Below, piece after piece: positions 25,088-34,531 of a stretch of 64,000 nucleotides of DNA. The stretch is from Winogradskyella schleiferi (GTDB lineage Bacteria; Bacteroidota; Bacteroidia; Flavobacteriales; Flavobacteriaceae), in the NCBI RefSeq assembly GCF_013394655.1, contig NZ_CP053351.1:1364001-1428000 (forward strand). The letters are read 5' to 3'. The notes beneath the pieces are model-generated. The model was not told where the DNA came from, did no database searches, and worked only from the letters and a program-made list of their open reading frames with translations. Every line of letters begins with the position of its first letter. Positions within the stretch are counted from its first letter, which is position 1. A program made the position numbers and the translations under genes.

Positions 25088-26536
25088 CTAATAATAGGCA
25101 TAGCGTCTAACCTTAGAAATATACTTTGCCAAACGAATCACTTGGTGGCTGTAACCATATTCATTATCATACCATATATATAGTATAACGTTTTTTCCGT
25201 CTTTTCTAACAATAGTAGCTTTACTATCATAAATGGAAGGTGCCGAACTGCCAACAATATCGCTTGATACGAGTTCGTCACTCATTTCGTATTTGATCTG
25301 TTCCACCAAATCGCCTTCGAGTGCATACTTTTTCATTATGGTATTCATGCTTTCAACAGAAGTTTCATTTTCTAATTCTAAACTGAGAATCGCCAACGAA
25401 CCGTTTGGTACTGGAACTCGAATAGCATTTGATGTTAATTTGCCTTCCAGCGAAGGCAATGCTTTACTTACGGCCTGACCTGCACCTGTTTCTGTAATGA
25501 CCATGTTAAGTCCTGCTGCTCGGCCACGTCTGTATTTTTTATGAAAATTATCCACTAAATTTTGGTCATTGGTGTAGGCATGAATGGTTTCTAAATGCCC
25601 AATTTTTATGCCAAAAGAATCCTCAACGGCCTTCAATATTGGAGTAATGGCATTTGTGGTGCAAGATGCTGCTGAGAATATTTGAACCTTATCAGGATCG
25701 TATTCATTTTGGTTAACGCCATGAACAATATTTGGAACACCTTTGCCTGGAGCTGTGAGTAAAACTTTATCAACACCTTTAGATTTCAAGTGTCTGCTTA
25801 AAGCTTCTTTATCTCTAAACGCTCCAGTATTATCAATAACTAACGCGTTACTAATGCCATATTTTGTATAATCAATATCTTCTGGTGCATTAGCCGAAAT
25901 GACATTTACCGTTGTGCCGTTGATGATTAAAGCTGAGTTTTTTAAATCGGTACTGACCATACCAGAAAAATCACCATGTACAGAATCATTTCTCAATAAT
26001 GAGGCGCGTTTTTCTAAAACCGTTTCATCAATATCTCCTCTGGTAACTATGGCTCTTAATCGCAATTGTGTTCCTTTTCCGGTACGTGTCATTAACTCAC
26101 GTGCTACCAAACGACCAATTCTGCCAAAACCATATAGAATAACATCTTTAGGTTCAATGGTTTTATTGTTTTTCGCATTGCCTAATTTGGCGGCAACAAA
26201 AGCAGTTGCATTGCCGTATTTCTGATCTTCTAAATGAAATTCATAGGTTAGTTTTCCAATATCCAGCTTAGCAGGAGGTAAGGTTAGCGCGCTAATGGCT
26301 TGTGCAATTTCAACCGAATCAAAAATAGAAATTGGTTTTTGGACAAATTCGCCAGCATATTCATGTAAATTCAAAATTTCACTCACATTTCTGTCGATGA
26401 GTTGATTTCTGAATAAGACCAGTTCGATTGACTTATCATACCATAAGTCGCTCACAATTTTAATAAATTCTACCGTTGCCCTTCGACGGTCTGCCTGAAA
26501 CGCTAACTCTTTTTCGTAAGTGTCATTAAAACCCAT
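25088..26536 (-). CDS. glyceraldehyde-3-phosphate dehydrogenase, long form
   Basis: 482 residues, about 140 longer than classical GAPDH because of an N-terminal extension (1-~130, VEFIKIVSDLWYDKSIELV). The Rossmann start is ILYGFGRIGRLVARELMTRT, the catalytic cysteine is in SAASCTTNAITPI, and the C-terminal WYDNEYGYSHQVIRL is conserved. It oxidises glyceraldehyde-3-phosphate or runs the reverse reaction. Long forms of this kind occur in Bacteroidetes beside a normal GAPDH, so the glycolytic or gluconeogenic direction is not clear. Single gene with its own terminator. Confidence 0.9.
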   Translation of the reverse strand: MGFNDTYEKELAFQADRRRATVEFIKIVSDLWYDKSIELVLFRNQLIDRNVSEILNLHEYAGEFVQKPISIFDSVEIAQAISALTLPPAKLDIGKLTYEFHLEDQKYGNATAFVAAKLGNAKNNKTIEPKDVILYGFGRIGRLVARELMTRTGKGTQLRLRAIVTRGDIDETVLEKRASLLRNDSVHGDFSGMVSTDLKNSALIINGTTVNVISANAPEDIDYTKYGISNALVIDNTGAFRDKEALSRHLKSKGVDKVLLTAPGKGVPNIVHGVNQNEYDPDKVQIFSAASCTTNAITPILKAVEDSFGIKIGHLETIHAYTNDQNLVDNFHKKYRRGRAAGLNMVITETGAGQAVSKALPSLEGKLTSNAIRVPVPNGSLAILSLELENETSVESMNTIMKKYALEGDLVEQIKYEMSDELVSSDIVGSSAPSIYDSKATIVRKDGKNVILYIWYDNEYGYSHQVIRLAKYISKVRRYAYY

Positions 26537-26618
26537 ATGTTATTTAATTTATAGTGGTTAGATTTTGCGAAAATACTATATTTCAAACGTTTTCGTAGCA
26601 CATTTTGTCGAAAATAAA

Positions 26619-26649
26619 AACCCTTCAAAGAATATTACTTTGAAGGGTT
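26619..26649. terminator. intrinsic terminator of the HtrA protease gene
   Basis: AACCCTTCAAAG (26619-26630) and CTTTGAAGGGTT (26638-26649) form a perfect 12-bp stem. It lies just past the stop of the minus-strand protease gene at 26675; a T-run follows on the minus strand. Confidence 0.88.
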
Positions 26650-26674
26650 AGTATGGTCTATAAAAGGTTTGTTT

Positions 26675-28078
26675 TTATCTAAAGTTAAAGACCACTTTTT
26701 CACCATCTGTATTTATTACTTCAATTTGAAGTGGTTCATTATATTGTCTTGTTTTAACAGCAGTTTGAGCATCGTCAATGGAATATAATTTCTTACCATT
26801 GATTTTAGTGATAATGCTTCCTTCTTCAACGCCATTTTTGTTCCAAGATAGCTTGTTGGCATTATCCAATTTCGAAATTTTTACACCATAGTCAGCATTA
26901 AAACGTTTTAAGTCCTTGTCTGCGGCATTTTTAATTAGACCTATCGTTGGCATCATATAGGTTGACGGTTTTAATAAGGTAACCGATACAACTTCTTCGT
27001 CACCATCTCTTAGTAAAGTGACATTCACTATATCATCAGGACTTTTAGTTTTTAAATATCCTGTTAAATCAGAAAACTTATTGATATTCACATTATCAAC
27101 TTTCTTAATAATATCTCCAGATTGAATGCCTGCTTCTTCTGCTCCAGTATCCTCTTGCACTTCACTGACATAAAATCCTTCTGTTGTTTCTGTTCCTAAT
27201 TCTTCTGCTGCTTTACTATTTAGAGCACCACCAACAACACCAAGAATTCCATTTTGCACATTACCGTATTCCATTATATCGTTAACAATTTTTCGAGCGA
27301 TATTACTTGGAACGGCAAATGAATACCCAATATAAGAACCAGTTTGAGACGAAATGGCCGTATTAATTCCTATTAAATCGCCATTGGTATTTACCAATGC
27401 ACCACCAGAATTTCCGGGATTTACAGCAGCATCTGTTTGTATAAATGATTGGGAATGGTTACCAGACAAATCTCTAGATTTTGCACTGATAATACCTGCA
27501 GTAACCGTAGAATTTAAATTAAACGGATTTCCAACAGCCAACACCCATTCTCCGATTTTCGCATTATCCGAATCGCCAAAAGCCATAAATGGTAAGTCGT
27601 CGTCAGTTTCTATTTTCAATAAAGCAATATCAGTAGTTTCGTCTGTACCAATCAGCTCAGCACTATAAGATTTATTATCATTTAGAGTGATGCTAATTTC
27701 ATTGGCATTTTTTATCACGTGGTTATTGGTCACAATATAACCTGTTGGCGAAATTATGACGCCACTTCCGGTACCAACTTGTGCACGTTGTGAGCTACGA
27801 CCATAAAACAAGTCGCGCATTGACGTTGGTCCAGTTAAAATAGCCGTATTTTTTACATGCACTACAGCATCCAAGGATTTCTCTGCAGCTTCTACAAAAT
27901 TTGGTGCCATTACGGAAGTGCTGGTAATGGTATTATTTGTAGGAACAAAAACAGGAAAGTCAGACGACTGTTCAACAGCTAATGGTTGTGATTCATTTTC
28001 AAAAAAAAGTTTGTAACCTCCCAATGTCAATAAACCACCTAGAACTGAAATAAACATTAAAGTTAGAATCTTCTTCAT
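26675..28078 (-). CDS. HtrA/DegP-family periplasmic serine protease
   Basis: 467 residues: an N-terminal signal/anchor helix (ILTLMFISVLGGLLTLGGYKLF), a trypsin-like domain with His in VTNNHVI, Asp in TTDIALL and Ser in NPGNSGGAL, then PDZ1 (~280-370, GILGVVGG ... AGIQSGDIIKKV) and a second PDZ-like region at the C-terminus (GVEEGSIITKINGKKLYSI). It degrades or refolds misfolded envelope proteins. Transcribed alone, divergently from dapF. Confidence 0.93.
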   Translation of the reverse strand: MKKILTLMFISVLGGLLTLGGYKLFFENESQPLAVEQSSDFPVFVPTNNTITSTSVMAPNFVEAAEKSLDAVVHVKNTAILTGPTSMRDLFYGRSSQRAQVGTGSGVIISPTGYIVTNNHVIKNANEISITLNDNKSYSAELIGTDETTDIALLKIETDDDLPFMAFGDSDNAKIGEWVLAVGNPFNLNSTVTAGIISAKSRDLSGNHSQSFIQTDAAVNPGNSGGALVNTNGDLIGINTAISSQTGSYIGYSFAVPSNIARKIVNDIMEYGNVQNGILGVVGGALNSKAAEELGTETTEGFYVSEVQEDTGAEEAGIQSGDIIKKVDNVNINKFSDLTGYLKTKSPDDIVNVTLLRDGDEEVVSVTLLKPSTYMMPTIGLIKNAADKDLKRFNADYGVKISKLDNANKLSWNKNGVEEGSIITKINGKKLYSIDDAQTAVKTRQYNEPLQIEVINTDGEKVVFNFR

Positions 28079-28220
28079 TTTTTTATTCGATTTAAGTATT
28101 ACTATTCATTTTTACTAACGATTAAAATTAGAAATTTATTGATTTCAATTTTATATTTAACGACTTTTTAACGTCAACTTTAACGACCGTTTAACAAGTC
28201 GTTTTACCACCTAATATTCT

Positions 28221-28228
28221 TATATTTG
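28221..28228 (+). promoter_or_regulatory. Bacteroidetes -7 box for dapF operon
   Basis: TATATTTG fits the TAnnTTTG consensus and is followed by C. It ends only 9 bp before the ATG at 28238, which implies a leader of a few bases at most. No convincing TTG -33 element was found at the usual distance. Confidence 0.5.
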
Positions 28229-28237
28229 CCTTCAACT

Positions 28238-29017
28238 ATGAAAATGACATTTTATAAATATCAAGGAACAGGTAACGATTTTATCATCGTAGATAACCGT
28301 TTACAGACTATAAACAAAAATGATACCAAGCGTATTGAGCAGTTATGCGACCGACGATTTGGCATAGGAGCAGATGGTTTTATTCTGTTGGAAAATGATG
28401 AGCGTACAGATTTTAAAATGGTCTATTATAATGCGGATGGTAATCAAAGCAGCATGTGTGGTAATGGAGGACGTTGTATTGTTGCTTTTGCTAAATTCTT
28501 AGGAATAATTGAGAATGAAGCCGAATTCATGGCTATTGACGGATTGCATAAAGCAAAGATTGAAAACGAAACCGTTCATTTGCAAATGCAAGATGTTTTA
28601 GAAATACAGACCTTTGAAAAGCATCATTTTTTAGATACAGGTTCGCCGCATCATGTGCAAATGGTTTCAGGTATAGCGGATTATAATGTGAAAGCTAAAG
28701 GTTCAGAAATTAGATACGGACGACCTTATAATGACGTTGGAAGTAATGTGAATTTTGTAGAACAACTAGCAAAAGATAATTTTGCAGTGAGAACTTATGA
28801 AAGAGGCGTGGAAGATGAAACGTTTTCTTGCGGAACAGGAGTTACAGCAGTGGCTATAGCTATGCATAAAGCTGGCAAAACTGAGAGCACTTCTGTAAGT
28901 TTGAAAACACCAGGAGGTCAACTTAAAGTTAGCTTTGATAGTAATGATAAAGGTTACCACAATATCTGGTTGATTGGACCAGCAGTACAAGTTTTTAAAG
29001 GCGTCATAGAATGGTAA
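28238..29017 (+). CDS. dapF: diaminopimelate epimerase
   Basis: 259 residues from ATG 28238 (ATG 28244 is equally possible); a TTG further upstream lies inside the promoter box and is rejected. It interconverts LL- and meso-diaminopimelate for lysine and peptidoglycan synthesis. Both catalytic cysteines are present: MCGNGGRC near the N-terminus and FSCGTGVTA near residue 205. FYKYQGTGNDFI and GSPHHV are also conserved. First gene of a + strand run with a GNAT gene (7-bp overlap) and mltG. Confidence 0.96.
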   Translation: MKMTFYKYQGTGNDFIIVDNRLQTINKNDTKRIEQLCDRRFGIGADGFILLENDERTDFKMVYYNADGNQSSMCGNGGRCIVAFAKFLGIIENEAEFMAIDGLHKAKIENETVHLQMQDVLEIQTFEKHHFLDTGSPHHVQMVSGIADYNVKAKGSEIRYGRPYNDVGSNVNFVEQLAKDNFAVRTYERGVEDETFSCGTGVTAVAIAMHKAGKTESTSVSLKTPGGQLKVSFDSNDKGYHNIWLIGPAVQVFKGVIEW

Positions 29018-29535
29018 GCCTAAAAGGAAAACATATTCATTTAAGAGCTTTGGAACCTGAGGATTTAGAGTTTGTTTATAGCATTGAGAATGACACATCA
29101 CTTTGGCACTTAAGCGATACGCAGACACCATATTCCAGATTTGTAATTAAACAATATCTCGAAAATGCACAGCAAGATATTTTTGAAGCGAAACAATTAC
29201 GTTTGGCAATTTGTAATTCAAAAAATGATATTATAGGTTTGATTGATGTTTTTGATTTCGATATTAAAAATAAACATGCTGGTATTGGAATCCTGATTCA
29301 AGATGCAGGCAATCGAAATCTGGGTTTTGGTAAAGAAGCCTTGAATTTATTAATAAATTATTGTTTTCAAACGTTGCATTTACATCAAGTTTATGCTAAT
29401 ATTTCAGAAGATAATTTAGCCAGTTTAAATTTGTTCGAAGCTAATGGTTTCAAAAAAATAGGATTAAAAAAAGAGTGGCGTTTCAATGGAAAGAACTTCA
29501 CTAATGAATATCTATTACAACGAATTAACGATTAA
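29011..29535 (+). CDS. GNAT-family N-acetyltransferase (RimJ/SpeG-like)
   Basis: A 174-residue acetyltransferase: N-terminal LRALEPEDLEFVYSIEND, acetyl-CoA loop GIGILIQDAGNRNLGFGKEA (here QDAGNRNLGFG as the Q/RxxGxG/A site), and HQVYANISEDNLASLNLFEANGF split over the last strands. RimJ/RimL/SpeG-type enzymes acetylate protein N-termini or polyamines; the target is unknown here. It overlaps dapF by 7 bp and precedes mltG by 2 bp, so it is co-transcribed. Confidence 0.88.
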   Translation: MVSLKGKHIHLRALEPEDLEFVYSIENDTSLWHLSDTQTPYSRFVIKQYLENAQQDIFEAKQLRLAICNSKNDIIGLIDVFDFDIKNKHAGIGILIQDAGNRNLGFGKEALNLLINYCFQTLHLHQVYANISEDNLASLNLFEANGFKKIGLKKEWRFNGKNFTNEYLLQRIND

Positions 29536-29537
29536 CT

Positions 29538-30581
29538 ATGTACATTAAAAAAATTCTATGGGCAGTTGCTCTCATTGGTTTGGTGATTTGTGGCGTGTTT
29601 GCTTATTACATATATAACGCTATGTTTGCCCCAAACACAAATTTTAATAATGAAGTTGCCTACATTTATGTGCCAACTAATGCGGATTATGCAGAAGTCC
29701 GTTCACAATTAGAACCACTATTAGAAGATATTGATGCGTTTGACGCTTTGGCCAATCAGAAAAAATATACAAACAATATAAAAGCGGGACGTTTTGCCAT
29801 TTCTAAAGGCATGAACAATAATGACATCATCAATTCCATAAGAAGTAAAAATCTTCCGTTGAAAATTGCATTCAACAATCAGCATAGTTTAGCAGATTTA
29901 GCTGGAAGAATAAGCACACAGATTGAAGCCGATAGTTTGCAATTAATAACGGCAATGACAAATGAAACGTTTTTATCTAAAAACGGTTTCAACAAAGTAA
30001 CAGCTTTGGGTATGTATTTGCCAAATAGTTATGAGTTTTTCTGGAATACCTCTGCGGAAACCTTTAGGGATAGAATGTTAACAGAGTACAACCGATTCTG
30101 GACAGTTTCCAGAAAAGCTAAAGCCAAAAAACTCAATTTAACACCTAATGAAGTCATAACCTTAGCATCAATTGTACACGAGGAATCCAAGCAAGCCGAT
30201 GAGCAACCGAGAGTTGCTGGCGTGTATCTCAATAGATTGCGAATCGGTATGCCGTTACAAGCCGACCCAACATTGAAGTTTGCAGCTTATCAATTGCCTT
30301 TATATAAAAATACCATTATAAGACGTGTTTTAAATGTACATAAAAGTATTGATTCTCCATACAATACCTATAAAAATGCAGGATTACCTCCAGGACTAAT
30401 TGCGATGCCAGATTTATCGGCAATTAAAGCTGTGTTAAATCCTGAAAAACACAGCTACCTTTATTTTGCTGCTGATGCCAAACGTTTGGGTTATCACAAA
30501 TTTGCCAAAACATTAGGTCAGCATAATAATAACGCAAGGGAATATCAAAGGTATTTGTCTTCTCAAGGGATTAATAAATAA
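29538..30581 (+). CDS. mltG: endolytic murein transglycosylase
   Basis: A 347-residue YceG/MltG protein: one N-terminal membrane anchor (ILWAVALIGLVICGVFAYYIY), a LysM-like region, and the catalytic domain with TLASIVHEESKQADEQPRVAGVYLNRL spread over ~213-240, containing the catalytic glutamate in EES, then GMPLQADPTLKFA and YNTYKNAGLPPGLIAMP. It cuts nascent glycan strands at the inner membrane. In the dapF run, so cell-wall precursor supply and glycan termination share a transcript. Confidence 0.95.
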   Translation: MYIKKILWAVALIGLVICGVFAYYIYNAMFAPNTNFNNEVAYIYVPTNADYAEVRSQLEPLLEDIDAFDALANQKKYTNNIKAGRFAISKGMNNNDIINSIRSKNLPLKIAFNNQHSLADLAGRISTQIEADSLQLITAMTNETFLSKNGFNKVTALGMYLPNSYEFFWNTSAETFRDRMLTEYNRFWTVSRKAKAKKLNLTPNEVITLASIVHEESKQADEQPRVAGVYLNRLRIGMPLQADPTLKFAAYQLPLYKNTIIRRVLNVHKSIDSPYNTYKNAGLPPGLIAMPDLSAIKAVLNPEKHSYLYFAADAKRLGYHKFAKTLGQHNNNAREYQRYLSSQGINK

Positions 30582-30584
30582 GAT

Positions 30585-31490
30585 TTGAAGCGGGTTTTAT
30601 GCCATATCGTATTGTTCTTATTGACAAGTAGCTCGGTATTTTCACAATCTAAATTCAATTCAGTTTTAAAGCCTAGTGATTCATTAAATATATCACGCAG
30701 AAATACGGTTGTCATTTCACAAACGGCTTTGGCTTCAGCAACATTGATTGGGCTCAATCAATTATGGTATGCCGATTATCCGCGTTCCAATTTTAAAACC
30801 TTGAACGATAGTGGCGAGTGGTTGCAAATGGATAAAATGGGTCATGTGTTTTCGTCCTATCAATTAGGAAGGTTGGGAGCGAACAACTTAAATTGGGCAG
30901 GAGTAGGTGAAAAAGACCAGTTGCTTTATGGTGCTACCTTAGGATTTGGATTTCTGACAATCGTTGAAATTATGGACGGTTTTTCTGAAGAATGGGGTTT
31001 TTCATGGACAGATATGGCTGCCAATGCATCAGGAACAGGATTATATGTTGGTCAAGAATTACTATGGAATGAACAACGTATGGTGTTGAAATATTCATTT
31101 CATAGGACTCAATATGCAAAACAGCGTCCCAATAAATTAGGCAATGGGTTTTCTGAGGAATTTCTTAAAGATTACAATGGGCAAACCTATTGGTTGAGTG
31201 CCAATATCAATTCATTTTTAAAAACAGACACAATTCCCAATTGGTTGAATATCGCTTTCGGTTATGGCGCAGAGGGCATGTTAACAGGAGAAGCAAATGA
31301 CCCTCTATTTTTAAACCAGAATAGAAGACGTCAATTTTACTTAAGTTTAGATGTCGATTTAACGCGGATTAAAACAAATTCTAACGTTTTAAAAACAATT
31401 TTCGATGTTTTTAACATGATAAAGATCCCATTTCCTGCTTTGGAACTGAATGATAAAGGTCATGTAAAATGGCATTATATCTACTTTTAA
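30585..31490 (+). CDS. DUF2279 (YfiM-like) exported protein
   Basis: 301 residues starting at TTG 30585, three bases after mltG; no ATG gives the signal peptide (KRVLCHIVLFLLTSSSVFSQ). The DUF2279 region has RRNTVVISQTALASATLIG, MDKMGHVFSSYQLGR, GFGFLTIVEIMDGFSEEWGF and SWTDMAANASGTGLYVGQ, with hydrophobic stretches suggesting outer-membrane or periplasmic placement. Function unknown. Tight spacing puts it in the mltG transcript. Confidence 0.82.
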   Translation: MKRVLCHIVLFLLTSSSVFSQSKFNSVLKPSDSLNISRRNTVVISQTALASATLIGLNQLWYADYPRSNFKTLNDSGEWLQMDKMGHVFSSYQLGRLGANNLNWAGVGEKDQLLYGATLGFGFLTIVEIMDGFSEEWGFSWTDMAANASGTGLYVGQELLWNEQRMVLKYSFHRTQYAKQRPNKLGNGFSEEFLKDYNGQTYWLSANINSFLKTDTIPNWLNIAFGYGAEGMLTGEANDPLFLNQNRRRQFYLSLDVDLTRIKTNSNVLKTIFDVFNMIKIPFPALELNDKGHVKWHYIYF

Positions 31491-31542
31491 AGAGGTTTTT
31501 GAACACTTAACCGACTGATTTTCAATTATTATAAAAATGTCG

Positions 31543-31550
31543 TATATTTG
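31543..31550 (+). promoter_or_regulatory. Bacteroidetes -7 box
   Basis: TATATTTG followed by C, 57 bp upstream of the ATG at 31608. It also argues that an upstream in-frame start at 31548, which would overlap the box, is not used. Confidence 0.5.
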
Positions 31551-31562
31551 CACGCGAATTTT

Positions 31563-31589
31563 GTAAGATCGTTTGGGGAAACGTTTTAC
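31563..31589 (+). promoter_or_regulatory. 5' leader hairpin
   Basis: GTAA ... TTAC outer pairs (31563-31566/31586-31589) and a CGTTT/AAACG inner stem (31570-31574/31579-31583) around a GGGG loop. It lies inside the short leader between the -7 box and ATG 31608. It may influence mRNA stability or translation; role unknown. Confidence 0.4.
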
Positions 31590-31607
31590 AGTAAAAATTT
31601 AGCTGTT

Positions 31608-32264
31608 ATGACTATAAATAGCGTTAAGAATTTTATCATACCATTCACAATTTGTTTGCTTGCTGCATTAGCTTTGTATCCAAATCCGTCTCTTGATCCT
31701 GAGACGTATTCTACAGAAGGATTAGAACTCAATTACAACATTTCTGAAGAATTAGCTATGGTTAGTCAAGACCATACTTTTAAGCAGAGTTTATTTACGC
31801 CACATTTAGGAAAATCTTTTGAAGGTTTTAAAGAAGCTTTGGCTTTTAAGGAGTCTAGAGGTGATTATTTTACAGTTAATACTTTAGGTTATTTAGGTAA
31901 ATACCAGTTTGGTGCTGAGACCTTAAAATTAATTGGGATTTATACGCCGAATCAGTTTTTATATAATCCAGAATTGCAAGAAAAAGCGTTTGTTGCCAAT
32001 GCGAAGCGAAATAAATGGGTCCTTAGAAAAGATATTAAGCGCTTTGAAGGCAAACAGATTGGTGGCGTAAAAGTAACTGAGTCTGGTATTTTAGCAGCTG
32101 CACACTTGGCAGGTCCAGGAAATGTAAAAAAGTTTTTACGCAGTTATGGCGGCAATAATCTTTCTGATGCCTATGGGTCTTCAGTTAAGTTTTATATGAA
32201 AAAGTTTTCGGGATATGATACCTCTATGATTACTCCTGATAAGAAAGCAAGGGTTACTTTATAA
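31608..32264 (+). CDS. lysozyme-like/peptidoglycan-hydrolase domain protein
   Basis: 218 residues from ATG 31608, with a signal/anchor helix (KNFIIPFTICLLAALALYP). The body contains ALAFKESRGDYFTVNTLGYL GKYQFGAE, typical of lysozyme-like folds (candidate catalytic E in KESRGDY, then GKYQFG), NPELQEKAFVANAKRNKW, and AAAHLAGPGNVKKFLRSYG. It probably cleaves peptidoglycan or a related glycan outside the cytoplasm. Stand-alone + strand gene with its own promoter box and leader hairpin. Confidence 0.78.
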   Translation: MTINSVKNFIIPFTICLLAALALYPNPSLDPETYSTEGLELNYNISEELAMVSQDHTFKQSLFTPHLGKSFEGFKEALAFKESRGDYFTVNTLGYLGKYQFGAETLKLIGIYTPNQFLYNPELQEKAFVANAKRNKWVLRKDIKRFEGKQIGGVKVTESGILAAAHLAGPGNVKKFLRSYGGNNLSDAYGSSVKFYMKKFSGYDTSMITPDKKARVTL

Positions 32265-32324
32265 ATTCCAAAATTCAAATTAACTATTCCGTAAATGTTG
32301 GTTGTTATGCTTTTATAACATCTA

Positions 32325-33041
32325 TCAGTCTTTCTGAATAATAAAAATAGCAGGTCGCTTGTGCAGGTCTTCTTTATTATGTTTCCAGTCGCTTGCAGTT
32401 TTGGTTTTAATGAATTCAGTTGGCAAAGTCAAATCGCAAGCCACACAAATTCTAGTGTTTGGATGAAGTGTGTTTACTAAATCTTCAAGCATCTTCATGT
32501 TTCTGTATGGTGTTTCAATAAAAATTTGAGCTTGATTGTGTTCAGAAGATAAACGTTCCAAACTTTTTAATTTCGATTTTCTTTCACTTTTATCAATCGG
32601 CAGATACCCATTAAATGTAAAACTTTGACCATTCATCCCAGAACCCATTAAGGCGAGTAGAATGGAAGAAGGGCCAACCATCGGCACCACTTGAATATCC
32701 ATTTGATGGGCTAAACTCACAATGTCCGCACCAGGATCCGCAATGGCAGGACAGCCAGCTTCTGAGAGCAAACCAATTGAGATACCTTCTAAACATGCAT
32801 TTAAATAGGTGTTGCGCTCGGCTTCTGTAGTATATTTATTTAGTACCTGAAGCTTTAAAGATGGTTGCGATTTACCAGATGATATTCGTTTTATAAAACG
32901 ACGTGCTGTTTTTTCATTTTCAACGATGTAATAATCGAGATCCTCTACGATTTTCTTTATTGAAATCGGTAAAACTTCAAGAGGTGGACTATCACCTAAT
33001 CGTGTTGGTATGAGATATAATTTTCCTTTTGGGCTGCTCAT
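32325..33041 (-). CDS. SAM-dependent methyltransferase of the RsmI/tetrapyrrole methylase family
   Basis: A 238-residue protein with the tetrapyrrole methylase fold: KGKLYLIPTRLGD at the start, SEAGCPAIADPGADIVSLAH (RsmI signature), VVPMVGPSSILLALMGSG and IFIETPYRN. RsmI methylates the 2'-O of C1402 in 16S rRNA; this shorter Bacteroidetes form is probably a relative with the same or similar role. Its start touches the stop of the next minus-strand gene at 33041 (1-bp overlap). Confidence 0.85.
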   Translation of the reverse strand: MSSPKGKLYLIPTRLGDSPPLEVLPISIKKIVEDLDYYIVENEKTARRFIKRISSGKSQPSLKLQVLNKYTTEAERNTYLNACLEGISIGLLSEAGCPAIADPGADIVSLAHQMDIQVVPMVGPSSILLALMGSGMNGQSFTFNGYLPIDKSERKSKLKSLERLSSEHNQAQIFIETPYRNMKMLEDLVNTLHPNTRICVACDLTLPTEFIKTKTASDWKHNKEDLHKRPAIFIIQKD

Positions 33042-34462
33042 TAATTTATAACCAGTTTATGGGTACTTTGTGATCCGTTTTCAGTATTTATTTTTAAAAC
33101 ATAAATACCATTAGAGAGTTGAGAGGTATTTACTCTTTGAATGATTTCGCCAGTGCGTTGAATCATTTTTATAGTCTTACCTTGTATGTCGCAGATTGTT
33201 ATTTTGGTTGAACTGTTAGTGCTATTACTTGAACCAAAATTAATATTCAAGATCTCTTTTGTCGGATTTGGATAAATCGATATGGAGGATAATAAATCAT
33301 CTTCAATACTTAAAGTGGTATCCGTAAGTTGATAAATATTGCCTGAAGACAAATCTGCTACATAAATTTCCCCATTGATGTCTTCACCAAATGCAGTCCA
33401 TTGACCGGAAAATGACTCTAAGTTTCTATTCCAAACCATATTGACGTCGTCATAGACTAAATAGCCAATTTCTTGACTACAAAGATCAGCAAAGAAGTAC
33501 CAACCATTAAAATTGGGATATGTAGTTCCTCTATAGCGATAACCTCCAGTAATTGAACATTTTGGTTCCCCATCACCAAAATGGGCATAACCACTAATCG
33601 GATATTTATAGGCACTTGGGTCAGTGCAGTCATCTAAGTTGTACGGACCATTGCCCTCATAACATCTCCAGCCGTAATTGAGTCCAGTAGCCGCTTCGGT
33701 TACAGAAACCATGTTAATTTCTTCATAAGCATTTTGACCAACATCTGCAATCCACATGTCGTTAGTGAGCCGATCGAAAGAGAATTTCCATGGATTTCTT
33801 AAACCGTAGGCAAAAATCTCTGGACTTACATCGGGATCGCCAACAAAAGGATTACTTGATGGAATACTGTAATCTTCCGTGGCTGTAGTCGCATCAATAT
33901 CTATTCTCAGAATTTTACCTAATAAATTTAACGTATTTTGTCCATTGTCATCCGGATCTCCACCAGAACCACCATCGCCCGAAGAAATATATAGAAAGCC
34001 ATCAGAACCAAAGGCTAAGTCACCACCATTGTGATTACTATACGGTTGATTATAGGATAGGATAGGCAATTCTGAATTAGGGTCTGCAATTAAAGGGTTA
34101 GTAGCATCTCTTGTAAATCTTGAAATTTCAGTATCTCCAGAGTTATTAATGTAGTTTACAAAAAAGTAACCGTTAGTATCATAATTGGGATGAAAAGCCA
34201 AACCTAAAAGGCCTCTCTCATTTCCGGTATTTATAACAAGATTGTCAATGTCCAAGAATGGCGTACTTTCAACCGTGCCATCCGCATTTATTATCTTTAT
34301 TAAACCATCTTGTTCTACTACATATAGCTTATTATCACCTGCATGCTTAATGCTTACTGGTCGATTGAAACCAGTGGCATAGAGCTCTAGATCTAAATCT
34401 TGTGCGTAACAAAATGGAATGTATAGTAATAAAGTTAGGACTAACGGAATTGAAGTTTTCAT
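33041..34462 (-). CDS. secreted PQQ-type sugar dehydrogenase with T9SS sorting domain
   Basis: 473 residues: signal peptide (VLTLLLYIPFCYAQ), a soluble glucose/sorbosone dehydrogenase-type six-bladed propeller (FNRPVSIKHAGDNKLYVVEQ, GLLGLAFHPNY, NHNGGDLAFGSDGFLYISSG DGG, YGLRNPWKFSFD, YGWRCYEG), and a C-terminal T9SS type A domain (ISIYPNPTKEILNINFG ... NGIYVLKINT). The histidine in NHNGGDLAFG is a conserved active-site position. It probably oxidises an extracellular sugar; PQQ use is inferred. Near the LMW-PTP and dnaA genes. Confidence 0.88.
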   Translation of the reverse strand: MKTSIPLVLTLLLYIPFCYAQDLDLELYATGFNRPVSIKHAGDNKLYVVEQDGLIKIINADGTVESTPFLDIDNLVINTGNERGLLGLAFHPNYDTNGYFFVNYINNSGDTEISRFTRDATNPLIADPNSELPILSYNQPYSNHNGGDLAFGSDGFLYISSGDGGSGGDPDDNGQNTLNLLGKILRIDIDATTATEDYSIPSSNPFVGDPDVSPEIFAYGLRNPWKFSFDRLTNDMWIADVGQNAYEEINMVSVTEAATGLNYGWRCYEGNGPYNLDDCTDPSAYKYPISGYAHFGDGEPKCSITGGYRYRGTTYPNFNGWYFFADLCSQEIGYLVYDDVNMVWNRNLESFSGQWTAFGEDINGEIYVADLSSGNIYQLTDTTLSIEDDLLSSISIYPNPTKEILNINFGSSNSTNSSTKITICDIQGKTIKMIQRTGEIIQRVNTSQLSNGIYVLKINTENGSQSTHKLVIN

Positions 34463-34531
34463 TGCAAATCAATAAAGGATTAGGTACTAATTTACAAAAA
34501 AAGACCTTTACACAGCGAGATATCTCTTGCT

